Of a stretch of 64,000 nt of DNA, positions 51,106-60,327 are shown piece after piece. Origin of the DNA: Pseudomonas sp. Irchel 3H7 (lineage in GTDB: Bacteria > Pseudomonadota > Gammaproteobacteria > Pseudomonadales > Pseudomonadaceae). Where the stretch lies: positions 462,925 through 526,924 of the forward strand of contig NZ_FYEA01000003.1 of NCBI RefSeq assembly GCF_900187605.1. The letters run 5' to 3'. The position numbers and the translations under genes are program-made. Numbering within the stretch: the first letter of the stretch is position 1; every line of letters begins with the position of its first letter. Below the pieces are notes generated by a model. The model was not told the DNA's origin. It searched no databases and was given only the letters and a program-made list of their open reading frames with translations.

Positions 51106-51534
51106 TTAAAACTTCAGTTCTTGGGGCTGCTGAGCAGTATGTGGGTGTGCAGCGCCCGCATAGACTTTCAGCTTACGGTACATGTCGCGACCCAGTGGGT
51201 TTTTAGGCAGCATGCCTTTAACCGCGGTCTCGATCACGCGCTCAGGGGCTTTAGCGATCAGCTTTTCAAAGTTGATCGACTTGATGCCGCCCGGGAAACC
51301 GGAGTGGGAGTAGTACATTTTGTCAGTGGTTTTAGCACCGGTAACACGAATCTGCTCAGCGTTGATTACGACGATGTAGTCGCCGGTGTCAACGTGAGGA
51401 GTGTACTCAGGCTTGTGCTTGCCACGCAGACGGCTCGCGATTTCGGTGGCCAGACGACCCAGGGTCTGACCAGCAGCGTCGACGACAAACCAGTCGCGCT
51501 TTACTGTTTCCGGTTTAGCAGTAAAAGTTTTCAT
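51106..51534 (-). CDS. rplM: 50S ribosomal protein L13
   Basis: 142 residues, standard length, with [40 protein letters not shown] and [11 protein letters not shown]. First gene of the rplM-rpsI operon; a sigma70-like promoter lies about 45 nt upstream. Confidence 0.98.
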   Translation of the reverse strand: MKTFTAKPETVKRDWFVVDAAGQTLGRLATEIASRLRGKHKPEYTPHVDTGDYIVVINAEQIRVTGAKTTDKMYYSHSGFPGGIKSINFEKLIAKAPERVIETAVKGMLPKNPLGRDMYRKLKVYAGAAHPHTAQQPQELKF

Positions 51535-51575
51535 TCTTTATAGCCTCAGGGGCCGCCCTGTAAATTAGACGGCGG

Positions 51576-51604
51576 ATCTTACTGAATAGTGCGTACTTTG
51601 ACAA
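51576..51604 (-). promoter_or_regulatory. Candidate sigma70 promoter of rplM-rpsI
   Basis: Minus strand -35 TTGTCA (51599-51604), 17-bp spacer, -10 TAAGAT (51576-51581). Start near 51569, giving a leader of about 35 nt. Confidence 0.5.
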
Positions 51605-51779
51605 GTCAAAGGCAGCCGGATACAGACGCTTTCGGGGGCTCGGGTCGGCGCGTCCGTTCAACGGCAAGATTCTTCGGCGGCGGCGCATCACTTCCACTGC
51701 AGAAAGAGGTCGGCAATTATGCAGATTGCGAAAAATATTTCAACCTGCTTTTATGATTGTTTTGCCCAAGGAGCACCCG

Positions 51780-52820
51780 ATGGACTATCGCCAGCTAGGC
51801 CGTACCGACCTGAACGTGAGTGCAATCTGCCTCGGCACCATGACCTGGGGCGAGCAAAACACTGAAGCTGAAGCCTTCGCGCAGATCGAAAGGGCCAAGG
51901 AAGCCGGGATCAATTTCATCGACACCGCCGAGATGTATCCGGTGCCGCCGAAAGCCGAAACCTACGCCACCACCGAGCGCTACATCGGCAATTACTTCAA
52001 AAGTCGCGGTGATCGCGCCGACTGGATTCTCGCCAGCAAGATCGCCGGCCCGGGCAACACCATTGACTACATCCGCGACAAAAACCTGCGCCACAACCGC
52101 CAGCACATCACCGCAGCGGTGGACGCCAGCCTCGAGCGTTTGCAGACCGATTACATCGACCTGTACCAATTGCACTGGCCGGAACGCAGCACCAACTTTT
52201 TCGGACAGCTGGGCTACAAACACAAGATCGAAGCCAACCTGACGCCGCTCGAAGACACCCTCGAGGCGCTCGACGAACAGGTGAAGGCCGGCAAGATCCG
52301 CCACATCGGCCTGTCCAACGAAACGCCGTGGGGCACCATGCGTTTTCTGGCATTGGCTGAGGCCCGTGGCTGGCCGCGTGCGGTGTCGATTCAAAACCCG
52401 TACAACCTGCTCAACCGCAGCTTTGAAGTCGGTCTGGCAGAAATCGCCATTCGCGAGCAATGCGGTCTGCTGGCCTATTCGCCGCTGGCGTTTGGTTTTC
52501 TGTCAGGCAAATACGAAGGTGGCGCCCGGCCGCCGAAAGGTCGTCTGAGCCTCTACAGTCGCTTCAGCCGCTATTTCAACGCGCAGTCGGAAGCAGCGTG
52601 CAGCCGCTATGTGGCGCTGGCCCGTGAACACGGTCTGGATCCTGCGCAGATGGCGCTGGCGTTTGTCACGCAGCAACCGTTCGTCACCAGCAACATCATT
52701 GGTGCGACGACGCTTGAGCAACTGGACAGCAACATTGCCAGTTTTGATCTGAAGCTTTCCGACGAAGTGCTGGCAGGGATCGAAGCGATTCACAAGGATC
52801 ATCCGAATCCTGCGCCTTGA
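51780..52820 (+). CDS. tas: NADP(H)-dependent aldo/keto reductase (Tas type)
   Basis: 346 residues, the same length as E. coli Tas. The start ATG has AAGGAG 6 nt upstream, which rules out the longer frame. TIM-barrel reductase with catalytic set Asp (FIDTAEMYPVP), Tyr56-type residue, Lys (ILASKIAGPG) and His (YQLHWPER), and a C-terminal NADPH site (SNIIGATTLEQLDSN). The true substrate is unknown. Monocistronic, followed by a REP pair. Confidence 0.88.
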   Translation: MDYRQLGRTDLNVSAICLGTMTWGEQNTEAEAFAQIERAKEAGINFIDTAEMYPVPPKAETYATTERYIGNYFKSRGDRADWILASKIAGPGNTIDYIRDKNLRHNRQHITAAVDASLERLQTDYIDLYQLHWPERSTNFFGQLGYKHKIEANLTPLEDTLEALDEQVKAGKIRHIGLSNETPWGTMRFLALAEARGWPRAVSIQNPYNLLNRSFEVGLAEIAIREQCGLLAYSPLAFGFLSGKYEGGARPPKGRLSLYSRFSRYFNAQSEAACSRYVALAREHGLDPAQMALAFVTQQPFVTSNIIGATTLEQLDSNIASFDLKLSDEVLAGIEAIHKDHPNPAP

Positions 52821-52835
52821 TTGAACGCTAAAAGC

Positions 52836-52898
52836 TTCGCGAGCAGGCTCGCTCCCACAGGTACAGCGTGATCCTTGGGGAGCGAGCCTGCTCGCGAA
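52836..52898. repeat. REP pair, GCGAGC family
   Basis: TTCGCGAGCAGGCTCGCTCC (52836 onward) and its inverse ending CTGCTCGCGAA at 52898, 16 nt apart; the right copy has GGGG where the other has TGTGG. Confidence 0.88.
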
Positions 52899-52923
52899 GA
52901 GGCCGATCAGATCATCACCAAAG

Positions 52924-52970
52924 CGGAACGCGGAGCGTCCCCGGCGGCATTCCCACGCAGAGCGTGGGAA
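52924..52970. repeat. Short double-hairpin element at the end of the acyl-CoA dehydrogenase gene
   Basis: GGAACG-cggag-CGTCCC followed by TTCCCACGC-aga-GCGTGGGAA. I recall this GGAACGCGGAGCGTCCC motif as an intergenic repeat in pseudomonads. Only 7 nt from the stop codon at 52977, so it may also act as terminator. Confidence 0.6.
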
Positions 52971-52976
52971 CGATCA

Positions 52977-54113
52977 TCAAAGCGAACGCGCAATGATCTC
53001 CTTCATGATTTCATTGGTGCCGGCATAAATCCGTTGCACCCGCGCATCCGCCCACGCCCGGGCTACCGGGTATTCCCACATGAAACCGTAGCCGCCATGC
53101 AACTGCACGCATTCGTCGAGTACCTTGCATTGCAGATCGGTGCCCCAGTATTTGGCCATCGCCGCTGTCGGCACATCCAGCTTGCCTTGCAGATGCAGCT
53201 CCAGACATTTATCGACGAACACTCGACCGATCTGGATTTCAGTCGCCATCTCCGCCAGCTTGAAGCGGGTGTTCTGGAAGTCGGCAATCGCCTTGCCAAA
53301 GGCCTTGCGATCACGGGTGTAATCAAGCGTCCATTGCAACGCCGCTTCAGCTGAAGCCAGGCCACCAATCGCTACCGTCAGACGCTCTTGCGGCAACTCC
53401 TGCATCAGATAAGCAAACCCTGCCCCAGCCTGCCCCAGCAGGTTTTCCTTCGGCACGCGCACATCCTGAAAGAACAATTCCGAGGTGTCCTGCGCCTTCA
53501 TGCCGACCTTCTCCAGGCGCTTGCCCTTGTCGAAGCCCGGCGTATTCGCTTCCACCAGAAACAGGCTGGTGCCCTTGGCGCCGGCCTTCGGATCGGTCTT
53601 CGCGACTACGATCACCAAGTCCGCCAGAAAGCCGTTGGTGATAAAGGTTTTCGAACCGTTGATCACATATTCGTCACCGTCCAGCACGGCCGTGGTCTTC
53701 ACGCCTTGCAGATCGGAACCGGCGCCCGGTTCGGTCATGGCAATGGCCGTGACCATCTCGCCCGAAACCAGTTTCGGCAGGTATTTGTGCTTCAGCGCTT
53801 CGCTGCCGTAATGCAGGATGTACGGCGCGACAATGTCCGAATGCAGCGAGAAACCGATGCCGGTCAGGCCCAGTCGACCGACCTCCTCGATCACCACCGC
53901 GCTGTAAAGAAAGTCCGCTCCCAGCCCGCCATACTCTTCCGGCAGGTGCGAGCAGAGCATCCCCGCCTCCCCTGCCTTGTTCCAGAGTTTGCGGTCGATA
54001 TAGCCTTGCTTCTCCCATTGCGCATGAAACGGCACGGCCTCTTTTTCGAGGAAGGTGCGGACGCTGTCGCGAAACAATTCGTGCTCGGGGCTAAACAAGG
54101 TTCTGGGGATCAT
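52977..54113 (-). CDS. Acyl-CoA dehydrogenase, long-chain-like
   Basis: FAD enzyme for the first step of beta-oxidation or a related desaturation. 378 residues: N-terminal helical domain (CSHLPEEYGGLGADFLYS), middle beta domain (AIAMTEPGAGSDLQG; INGSKTFITNG) and C-terminal domain ending RIYAGTNEIMKEIIARSL. MCAD-type enzymes have the catalytic Glu in IYEGT; here it is Ala, as in long-chain and isovaleryl-type enzymes where the base lies on helix G. The gene is divergent from the GlxA-like regulator, about 150 nt apart. Confidence 0.9.
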   Translation of the reverse strand: MIPRTLFSPEHELFRDSVRTFLEKEAVPFHAQWEKQGYIDRKLWNKAGEAGMLCSHLPEEYGGLGADFLYSAVVIEEVGRLGLTGIGFSLHSDIVAPYILHYGSEALKHKYLPKLVSGEMVTAIAMTEPGAGSDLQGVKTTAVLDGDEYVINGSKTFITNGFLADLVIVVAKTDPKAGAKGTSLFLVEANTPGFDKGKRLEKVGMKAQDTSELFFQDVRVPKENLLGQAGAGFAYLMQELPQERLTVAIGGLASAEAALQWTLDYTRDRKAFGKAIADFQNTRFKLAEMATEIQIGRVFVDKCLELHLQGKLDVPTAAMAKYWGTDLQCKVLDECVQLHGGYGFMWEYPVARAWADARVQRIYAGTNEIMKEIIARSL

Positions 54114-54264
54114 GCGGCACCTTTCTTTGTTGTTGGAGGGAGATGATCTTCAGAGACTAAGCCTCCCCTCTGACACAGGACACTGGACACATCCGACAAA
54201 AAATAAGACGATCCAGCCGTCTGGTGACCACTTTCCCTTATAAAAACAAAACAAAAGTTGAATT

Positions 54265-55260
54265 ATGTCCAAGCAAGTCTCCACGCCCTTGCGGCGCGTC
54301 AGCATCCTGGCAATCGACCGGGTTTTCGCTTCCACTCTCATGCAAGCCAAGGATTTCTTCCATCTGGCCAGCCTGCGTTATGGCAAACAACTGGGCCACG
54401 GCCTGACACCGGCGTTTGAAACACGCCTGGTCAGCCCCGACGGCAAACCGGTGAACAGCTTCAGTGACGTCGTGATGCCGGTCGACGGTGGCCTGGAAAA
54501 CGCCGATGTCATTATCCTCCCGGCGTTCTGGGACGATTTCGACACGCTGTGCAGCCGTTATCCACAAGTCTTGCCATGGCTGCGCGAACAACACTCGCGC
54601 GGCGCCGTATTGTGCGGCGAAGCCACCGGGGTGTTCTGGCTGGCCGAGGCCGGTCTGCTCAACGGCAAGGAAGCGACCACCTACTGGCGCTTCTTCAATG
54701 CCTTCGCCGAGCGGTTTCCCAAGGTCTACCTCAATCAGGACAAACACCTGACCGATGCCGACAACCTGTACTGCGCCGGCGGCACCACCTCAGCCTGCGA
54801 TCTCTACATTTACTTGATCGAGCGCTTTTGCGGGGCCAACGTCGCGCAAGCCGTGGCCCGCGACATTCTCTATGAGGTGCAGCGCAGCTATGCGCCGGGA
54901 CGCATCGGTTTTGGCGGGCAGAAACTGCATCAGGACGTAATCATCCTGCAGATTCAGCATTGGCTCGAAGAGCATTTCGCCGACAAGTTCCGCTTCGAAG
55001 ACGTGGCCCGCGAGCATGGCATGAGCATCCGCAATTTCATGCGACGCTTCCAGACGGCCACCGGTGACAAGCCACTGCATTACTTGCAACGGCTGCGTAT
55101 CGAGACCGCCAAGGGTTTGCTGTCCGGGAGCCGCAAGAGCATCAAAACCATCAGTTATGAAGTCGGTTACGACGACGCGAGCTTCTTTGCGCGGCTGTTC
55201 CGTCAGCACACTGAACTGTCGCCGAACCAGTATCGGCAGCAGTTTCAGCAGGCTGCTTAG
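54265..55260 (+). CDS. GlxA-family transcriptional regulator (DJ-1/PfpI + AraC)
   Basis: 331 residues: a DJ-1/PfpI-type sensor domain (10-190; ADVIILPAFWDDFD, GAVLCGEATGVFWLAEAGLL, with a Cys at the nucleophile-elbow position) and an AraC helix-turn-helix domain (225-325; FEDVAREHGMSIRNFMRRF, SYEVGYDDASFFARLFR). Relatives control glycine betaine, carnitine and arginine use in Pseudomonas. It is divergent from the acyl-CoA dehydrogenase, which is its most likely target, but no ligand can be named. Confidence 0.88.
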   Translation: MSKQVSTPLRRVSILAIDRVFASTLMQAKDFFHLASLRYGKQLGHGLTPAFETRLVSPDGKPVNSFSDVVMPVDGGLENADVIILPAFWDDFDTLCSRYPQVLPWLREQHSRGAVLCGEATGVFWLAEAGLLNGKEATTYWRFFNAFAERFPKVYLNQDKHLTDADNLYCAGGTTSACDLYIYLIERFCGANVAQAVARDILYEVQRSYAPGRIGFGGQKLHQDVIILQIQHWLEEHFADKFRFEDVAREHGMSIRNFMRRFQTATGDKPLHYLQRLRIETAKGLLSGSRKSIKTISYEVGYDDASFFARLFRQHTELSPNQYRQQFQQAA

Positions 55261-55283
55261 CCCTCTGCCCATACACAACCCCA

Positions 55284-55372
55284 TGTAGGAGTGAGCCTGC
55301 TCGCGATTGCGTCCGTCCATGCAGCATTTATGTGACTGATCCACCGCTATCGCGAGCAGGCTCACTCCTACA
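55284..55372. repeat. REP pair, GTGAGC variant
   Basis: TGTAGGAGTGAGCCTGCTCG (55284-55306) and the inverse TCGCGAGCAGGCTCACTCCT (55350-55372), 43 nt apart; carries GTGAGC where most copies carry GCGAGC in the outer core. Confidence 0.88.
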
Positions 55373-55397
55373 GGGTATTGCGGTGAATTCTGGACAT

Positions 55398-55429
55398 AAA
55401 AAAGGGCCTGCAATTGCAGGCCCTTTTTT
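55398..55429. terminator. Bidirectional terminator between the GlxA-like gene and zapE
   Basis: Perfect palindrome AAAAAAGGGCCTGCAA / TTGCAGGCCCTTTTTT, so it has a T run on both strands; ends convergent genes. Confidence 0.92.
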
Positions 55430-55444
55430 GTTTCGCGATTCTGT

Positions 55445-56539
55445 TTAAGGCTTGTGCGCCCGCGACAGGAATTCGTGCGATTGCATCTCCAGCAGACGGC
55501 TCAGCGTGCGCTGGAATTCGAAATTCAAGCGGCCGCCGGTGTACAGATCCTTCAGCTCGACTTCAGCGGAAATGATCAGCTTGACGTTGCGGTCGTAGAA
55601 CTCGTCGACCATGTTGATGAAACGACGGGCGATGTCGTCGGTGGTGACGCTCATCTGCTCGACACCGCTGAGCAGCACGGCGTGGAAAATCTTGCCCAGT
55701 TCGATGTAGTCGTTCTGGCTACGTGGGCCGTCGCACAGTTCGCGGAAGTCGAACCAGGCCACGTCGTCACAGGTGCGCAGCGCACGGATCTCGCGGTTTT
55801 CGATCATCAACACGTCGTTCTCGACCGCTGCGGTGCACTCTGGCGTCAGAGCCTTGAAGCTCTTGCGCAGGCTTTCGTGAGCGGCTTCGTCGAGCGGATA
55901 GTGGAACAGCTCCGCTTGTTCGAGGTGACGCAGACGGTAGTCGACACCGCTGTCGACGTTGACGATCTCGGTGTTCTGCTTGATCAGGGCGATGGCTGGC
56001 AGGAAGCGCGCACGTTGCAGGCCGTCCTTGTACAGACCGTCCGGCACGATGTTCGAGGTCGCGACCAGGGTCACGCCATTCTTGAACAACTCTTCCATCA
56101 GCGTGCCGAGGATCATCGCGTCGGTGATGTCGGAGACGAAGAATTCATCGAAGCAGATCACCCGCGACTCGGTCGCGAAGCGCTTGGCGATGATGGTCAG
56201 CGGGTTTTTCTCGCCGCCGAGGGTTTTCATCTCTTCGTGCACACGCTTCATGAAGCGGTGAAAGTGGGTGCGGGTCTTTTCCTTGAACGGCAGCGCTTCG
56301 AAGAAGGTGTCGACCAGATAAGTTTTGCCGCGACCTACGCCGCCCCAGAAATACAGGCCCTTGACCGGCGTCTGATCTTTTTTGCCGAACAGTTTGCTCA
56401 GCAGACCCGGTTTGTTCTGATCGGCGGCGATCAGATCCTCGTACAGACGCTGCAGATGACGCACAGCAGTTTCCTGCGCGGCGTCATGGAAGAAGTCCGG
56501 GCGTTTCAGATCAGCTTGGTATCGTTCTAGGGGCGTCAT
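55445..56539 (-). CDS. zapE: Cell division ATPase ZapE (AFG1-like)
   Basis: 364 residues. P-loop GGVGRGKTYLVDTF at about 67-80, Walker B region CFDEFFVSDITDAM, and the AFG1/ZapE C-terminus (IDMVDEFYDRN-type; VDEFYDRNVKLIISAEV). Acts at the Z ring late in division and under low oxygen in E. coli. Follows trpS after a terminator. Confidence 0.94.
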   Translation of the reverse strand: MTPLERYQADLKRPDFFHDAAQETAVRHLQRLYEDLIAADQNKPGLLSKLFGKKDQTPVKGLYFWGGVGRGKTYLVDTFFEALPFKEKTRTHFHRFMKRVHEEMKTLGGEKNPLTIIAKRFATESRVICFDEFFVSDITDAMILGTLMEELFKNGVTLVATSNIVPDGLYKDGLQRARFLPAIALIKQNTEIVNVDSGVDYRLRHLEQAELFHYPLDEAAHESLRKSFKALTPECTAAVENDVLMIENREIRALRTCDDVAWFDFRELCDGPRSQNDYIELGKIFHAVLLSGVEQMSVTTDDIARRFINMVDEFYDRNVKLIISAEVELKDLYTGGRLNFEFQRTLSRLLEMQSHEFLSRAHKP

Positions 56540-56562
56540 AATTCGTTAGCAAGGCAACAAAA

Positions 56563-56590
56563 ACGGGCCGTCACTGTAGCGACGGCCCGT
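56563..56590 (-). terminator. Terminator after trpS
   Basis: Stem ACGGGCCGTC / GACGGCCCGT with an 8-nt loop and five T residues on the minus strand. Confidence 0.85.
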
Positions 56591-56629
56591 GGGAATGGCA
56601 ATCGGCCCTTGGTCGGACCGTGCCGCCGA

Positions 56630-57985
56630 TTAGTCCCGAACCGGGGTCAGCGCGACGCGCAAAGCCTCGATGGCCGCGTCCCGCGCCGCAGCGTCGGCGA
56701 ATGCCGGGCTGTCGCCAACGCACTCGCCTTCCAGCCACACGCTGAAGCTCAGGTCTTCGCTGCGCACGTCCAGCGGCTGGCCGGATTGCAGTTGCTTGGT
56801 CACCTGCCCGGCGGTTTTGCCGTCGGCGAAGTTGCGCGACAACAGCAGTTGCTCGCCATCGGCCGCCAGCAGACGGAAACGGAAGCTGCCGTCGTCTTCG
56901 CGGAAACTGACGAAACGTGCGGCTTTTGCGGCTTTCTTCTTGGTCGTCGCGGCAACCTGAACCTGATTGACGAAGGAACGCAGGCCAACGGCTTCGCGCA
57001 GTTCGTTGAGGAACGGCGTTGCCACGGCACGGGCTTTCTTGGCGCCGATCTGCAGAATGTCTTCCAGATCCGCCGGGCGCTCGATCAACTGGTGATACTT
57101 GTCGCGCGCGTCGCCGAGATCGTTGTCGAGCAACTGGAACAGACGGTTCTTCGCCTCGCCCCAACCCAGACCGCCGAGCAATTCGCTGCGGAATTCGTCA
57201 GCCTGCGCTGGCGTGGCGAAGGCCTGGAACAGGGTGAACAGGTGCGAGTTGTCAGGATCCTTGGCTTCGCCTGGCGCTTTGGAGTCGGTGACGATGCGGG
57301 AGATCGCGTCCTTCATCTCTTTGGCGCTGGAGAACAACGGGATGGTGTTGTCGTAGCTCTTCGACATCTTGCGACCGTCGAGGCCCGGCAACGTCGCCAC
57401 GCTTTCTTCGATCAGCGCTTCAGGCATGGTGAAGAATTCTTTGCCCTGACCGAACAGGTGGTTGAAGCGCTGACCGATGTCGCGGGCCATTTCCACGTGC
57501 TGGATCTGGTCACGACCGACCGGTACTTTGTGCGCATTGAACATCAGGATGTCCGCCGCCATCAGCACCGGGTAGCTGTAGAGGCCCATGGTGATGCCGG
57601 CGTCCGGGTCTTCACCGGTTTCAACGTTCTTGTCCACCGAGGCCTTGTAAGCGTGCGCACGGTTGAGCAGGCCCTTGGCGGCCACGCAGGTCAGCAGCCA
57701 GGTCAGCTCAGGGATTTCCGGGATGTCGGACTGGCGGTAGAAAGTCACGCGGTCGACATCGAGGCCACCGGCCAGCCAGGTCGCGGCGATTTCCAGACGC
57801 GAGCGCTGGATGCGCAGCGGGTCATCGCATTTGATCAGGGCGTGGTAGTCGGCCAGGAAGTAGAACGAATCGGCATTGCTGTCGCGGCTGGCGAGGATCG
57901 CCGGGCGGATGGCGCCGGCGTAGTTGCCCAGGTGCGGCGTGCCGGTGGTGGTGATGCCGGTGAGGATACGGGTACGGTTCGTCAT
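56630..57985 (-). CDS. trpS: Tryptophanyl-tRNA synthetase with C-terminal extra domain
   Basis: Charges tRNA-Trp; class I synthetase. 451 residues from ATG 57985 (TNRTRILTGITTTGTPHLGNYAG: the HIGH equivalent is PHLG); the upstream eight codons are not needed. KMSKS is present (GRKMSKSYDN). The catalytic and anticodon-binding parts end near 340. The remaining 110 residues include AARFVSFREDDGSFRFRLLA and DGEQLLLSRNFADG, which look like a DUF1508/YegP-type domain, absent from E. coli TrpS (334 residues). Confidence 0.95.
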   Translation of the reverse strand: MTNRTRILTGITTTGTPHLGNYAGAIRPAILASRDSNADSFYFLADYHALIKCDDPLRIQRSRLEIAATWLAGGLDVDRVTFYRQSDIPEIPELTWLLTCVAAKGLLNRAHAYKASVDKNVETGEDPDAGITMGLYSYPVLMAADILMFNAHKVPVGRDQIQHVEMARDIGQRFNHLFGQGKEFFTMPEALIEESVATLPGLDGRKMSKSYDNTIPLFSSAKEMKDAISRIVTDSKAPGEAKDPDNSHLFTLFQAFATPAQADEFRSELLGGLGWGEAKNRLFQLLDNDLGDARDKYHQLIERPADLEDILQIGAKKARAVATPFLNELREAVGLRSFVNQVQVAATTKKKAAKAARFVSFREDDGSFRFRLLAADGEQLLLSRNFADGKTAGQVTKQLQSGQPLDVRSEDLSFSVWLEGECVGDSPAFADAAARDAAIEALRVALTPVRD

Positions 57986-58009
57986 GGGTAATCGCTTGTC
58001 AGACTGCAA

Positions 58010-58639
58010 TCAATTCGAGAGACGCGGCAGGATCAGATCCTTGAGATCGGTCAGCTTGCCATGAAAAAAGTGTCCGCATTCTGCCACTTTCAGCAGCTCA
58101 TGGGGGCGCTGGAGTTTTTCCGACCAGTCGTAAACCAGTTGCGGATCGATGACTTCGTCGGTTTCCGGCTGGATCACCGTGAGTTCACCCTGCTGCGGCA
58201 GTTGATCCTGCTCGCCCAGACGCATCACCGCCGGAGCAACCATGAACAGGTGCTTGAGCTGTACGCCCTGCGCTTCGAGTCGACCGCCGAGACTTGCTGC
58301 AACAAATCCGCCGAAGGAAAAACCGAACAGGGTCAGCGGCAGATCCGGGTGTTTTTCTCGCAGCCATGCAGCGGCAGCCTGAGCATCGTCGACCTCGCCG
58401 GTGCCCATGTCGTGCGAACCTTCGCTGGCACCAACGCCACGATAGTTGAAGCGCAAGGTAATCAGGCCCGCATCGCGCGCGGTGCGCTGCAGGGTCGAGA
58501 CGACCTTGTTGAGCATGGTGCCGCCCTGCACCGGGTTCGGATGGCAGATCAGCGCGATGCCGATTGGCTGCTCGTTATCCAGATACAGAGACTCAAGTTG
58601 ACCCACCGGGCCGTCAATCACTACAGGGGTTTCACGCAT
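58010..58639 (-). CDS. Alpha/beta hydrolase family protein
   Basis: 209 residues from the ATG at 58639; TTG at 58645 has a better spaced GGAG and is an alternative. Nucleophile elbow GFSFGGF (Ser), an early HPNPVQGGTMLNKVV region with the oxyanion hole, and the catalytic His in AECGHFFHG, Asp in PETDEVID. Small single-domain esterase-like fold of the YfhR/DLH type. No substrate known. 24 nt before trpS and probably co-transcribed. Confidence 0.85.
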   Translation of the reverse strand: MRETPVVIDGPVGQLESLYLDNEQPIGIALICHPNPVQGGTMLNKVVSTLQRTARDAGLITLRFNYRGVGASEGSHDMGTGEVDDAQAAAAWLREKHPDLPLTLFGFSFGGFVAASLGGRLEAQGVQLKHLFMVAPAVMRLGEQDQLPQQGELTVIQPETDEVIDPQLVYDWSEKLQRPHELLKVAECGHFFHGKLTDLKDLILPRLSN

Positions 58640-58783
58640 CAGCAAGGAAGGAACTCCGTGACCTCGAATCAGGTCGACTCGTCTAGCAAATTGTCTGTGC
58701 CAATCTATTGCGAGTGAATCGCGGTATACAGCGCAGGTTCGAGCCGTTAACGTAAAGCAAAGCCGTTTATAGAGGAAGGACTC

Positions 58784-59218
58784 GTGGAACACTCGCTCTT
58801 AGTTTGGTTGTTACCGACTCTTGCCCTGGTTGTGGGTGTCGCCATTGGATTCCTGATCGCGCGCGTTGCGCCGAACGCCGCGCCGAGCCGTACGCAGCGT
58901 CAACTGGATGATATCCAGGAGCGTTTCGACAGTTATCAAAACGAGGTGGTCACCCACTTCAACAGCACCGCGATGCTGGTCAAGAAGCTGACCCAGAGCT
59001 ATCAGGAAGTGCAGGATCATCTCGCCGAGGGCGCCAATCGTCTGGCCCTGGACGAGCAGACCCGCCAGCGCCTGATCGCAGCCCTGCACGCTGACGCGGC
59101 AGTCGCACCACGTGAACGCCTGACGCCACCGCGCGATCAGGAGCCGCCACGTGATTACGCACCGAAGACCCCGAACTCACCGGGCATGCTCGATGAGCAT
59201 TATGGTTTGAAGAAGTAA
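58784..59218 (+). CDS. zapG: ZapG (YhcB, DUF1043) division-associated membrane protein
   Basis: 144 residues from GTG with GAAGGA closely upstream. One N-terminal membrane segment (LLVWLLPTLALVVGVAIGFLIAR), then a cytoplasmic coiled coil (DDIQERFDSYQNEVVTHFNS...; 35-95) and a Pro-rich disordered tail. Matches the YhcB family, which links envelope growth and division. Divergent from the alpha/beta hydrolase. Confidence 0.92.
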   Translation: MEHSLLVWLLPTLALVVGVAIGFLIARVAPNAAPSRTQRQLDDIQERFDSYQNEVVTHFNSTAMLVKKLTQSYQEVQDHLAEGANRLALDEQTRQRLIAALHADAAVAPRERLTPPRDQEPPRDYAPKTPNSPGMLDEHYGLKK

Positions 59219-59237
59219 TCAGCCTTCGCTGACAAAC

Positions 59238-59277
59238 AAAAAGCCCCCGGACAGCGATGTGTCCGGGGGCTTTTTTG
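59238..59277 (+). terminator. Terminator after zapG
   Basis: Stem AAAAGCCCCCGGAC / GTCCGGGGGCTTTT with an 8-nt loop and T run. Confidence 0.92.
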
Positions 59278-59311
59278 TATCCGATGATTTGTGCCTGATT
59301 GTTATGCCCCC

Positions 59312-59400
59312 TTCGCGAGCAAGCTCGCTCCCACAGGGTTAGGTGTGGAACACAACTTTTGTGTACATCATCAATTCCTGTGGGAGTGAGCCTGCTCGCC
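59312..59400. repeat. REP pair, mixed GCGAGC/GTGAGC
   Basis: TTCGCGAGCAAGCTCGCTCC (59312 onward) and inverse CTGTGGGAGTGAGCCTGCTC (59378-59400); the two arms carry different variants of the core, unlike the perfectly matched pairs elsewhere. Confidence 0.85.
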
Positions 59401-59421
59401 ATGAGGCCATAACAGGCCAGA

Positions 59422-59458
59422 CAAAAAAATGCCCGATCACTGGACCGGGCATTTTTTC
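59422..59458 (-). terminator. Terminator after the OmpA-like lipoprotein gene
   Basis: Stem ATGCCCG / CGGGCAT with a 10-nt loop and T run on the minus strand; also usable rightward. Confidence 0.82.
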
Positions 59459-59472
59459 ATTCAGGCTAGCGC

Positions 59473-60210
59473 TTACGGATACTGCTGAACCGTACCCGGC
59501 TGCTGTTGCTGCTGACCACCATACTGCTGACCCGGGATCGCCTTCAGGTTGACTTCAACCCGACGGTTCTGCGCCCGGCCATTCACATCACCGTTGCTGG
59601 CAATCGGGTTATCCGGACCGGCGCCACGGGCCGAGAGGTTGGCACCGCTGACACCTTGCGAGGTCAGATAGGTCGCCACGCTCTGCGCACGACGCTGCGA
59701 CAGGTCCATGTTGTGCTGGCGGCTGCCGGTGCTGTCGGTGTAGCCAACAATTTCGATCTGGTTCTGGTTGAATTCTTTCAACGAGTTGGCCAGGTTGTTC
59801 AGCGGCTGGTAGAAGCTGGAAGCGATGTTCGCCGAGTCGGTAGCGAAGGTGATATTGCCCGGCATGATCAGCTTGATCTGATCGCCCTGACGCTGCACTT
59901 CAACACCGGTGTTGGCCATACTCGCGCGCAGTTTCTTTTCCTGCTGGTCGGCGTAGTAACCGTAACCGGCTGCGGAGGCACCCACCACAGCCGCACCGAT
60001 CAGGGCACCTTTGCCGCGGTTGTTGTGGTCGATGGCGGCACCGGCGAGCGCACCGGCCAGAGCACCGAGGCCACCGTACTTGGCGGTTTTGCTCATGCCT
60101 TGCGAGCCACCGTCAGCCTGGCCCTGATTGTCATACGGGTTAGGCGAGGCACAGCCGGACAGCAAGGCCACGGCAGTAGCGACAATAATCAAACGACGCT
60201 TGGTGAACAT
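59473..60210 (-). CDS. OmpA-family outer-membrane lipoprotein (YiaD-like)
   Basis: 245 residues from ATG 60210 (GGAG upstream). Signal peptide with lipobox LLSGC (Cys20), a glycine-zipper segment (GGLGALAGALAGAAIDHNN... GALIGAAVVGASAAGYGYY, 50-95) that may insert in the membrane, and an OmpA peptidoglycan-binding domain (about 125-225; ITFATDSANI, VGYTDSTGS, NRRVEV) with a Gln-rich tail. Ties outer membrane to peptidoglycan. Confidence 0.92.
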   Translation of the reverse strand: MFTKRRLIIVATAVALLSGCASPNPYDNQGQADGGSQGMSKTAKYGGLGALAGALAGAAIDHNNRGKGALIGAAVVGASAAGYGYYADQQEKKLRASMANTGVEVQRQGDQIKLIMPGNITFATDSANIASSFYQPLNNLANSLKEFNQNQIEIVGYTDSTGSRQHNMDLSQRRAQSVATYLTSQGVSGANLSARGAGPDNPIASNGDVNGRAQNRRVEVNLKAIPGQQYGGQQQQQPGTVQQYP

Positions 60211-60327
60211 GGAGAGCTCCTGGTTTTTCGCATTCTGTGGTGCAGCGGCCACTGGGTTAATGGACCTGCGCGGGCGTTTGATCATGACAATGCACAAAAA
60301 TTCCGCCGGGCACTCGTGACAAAATAT

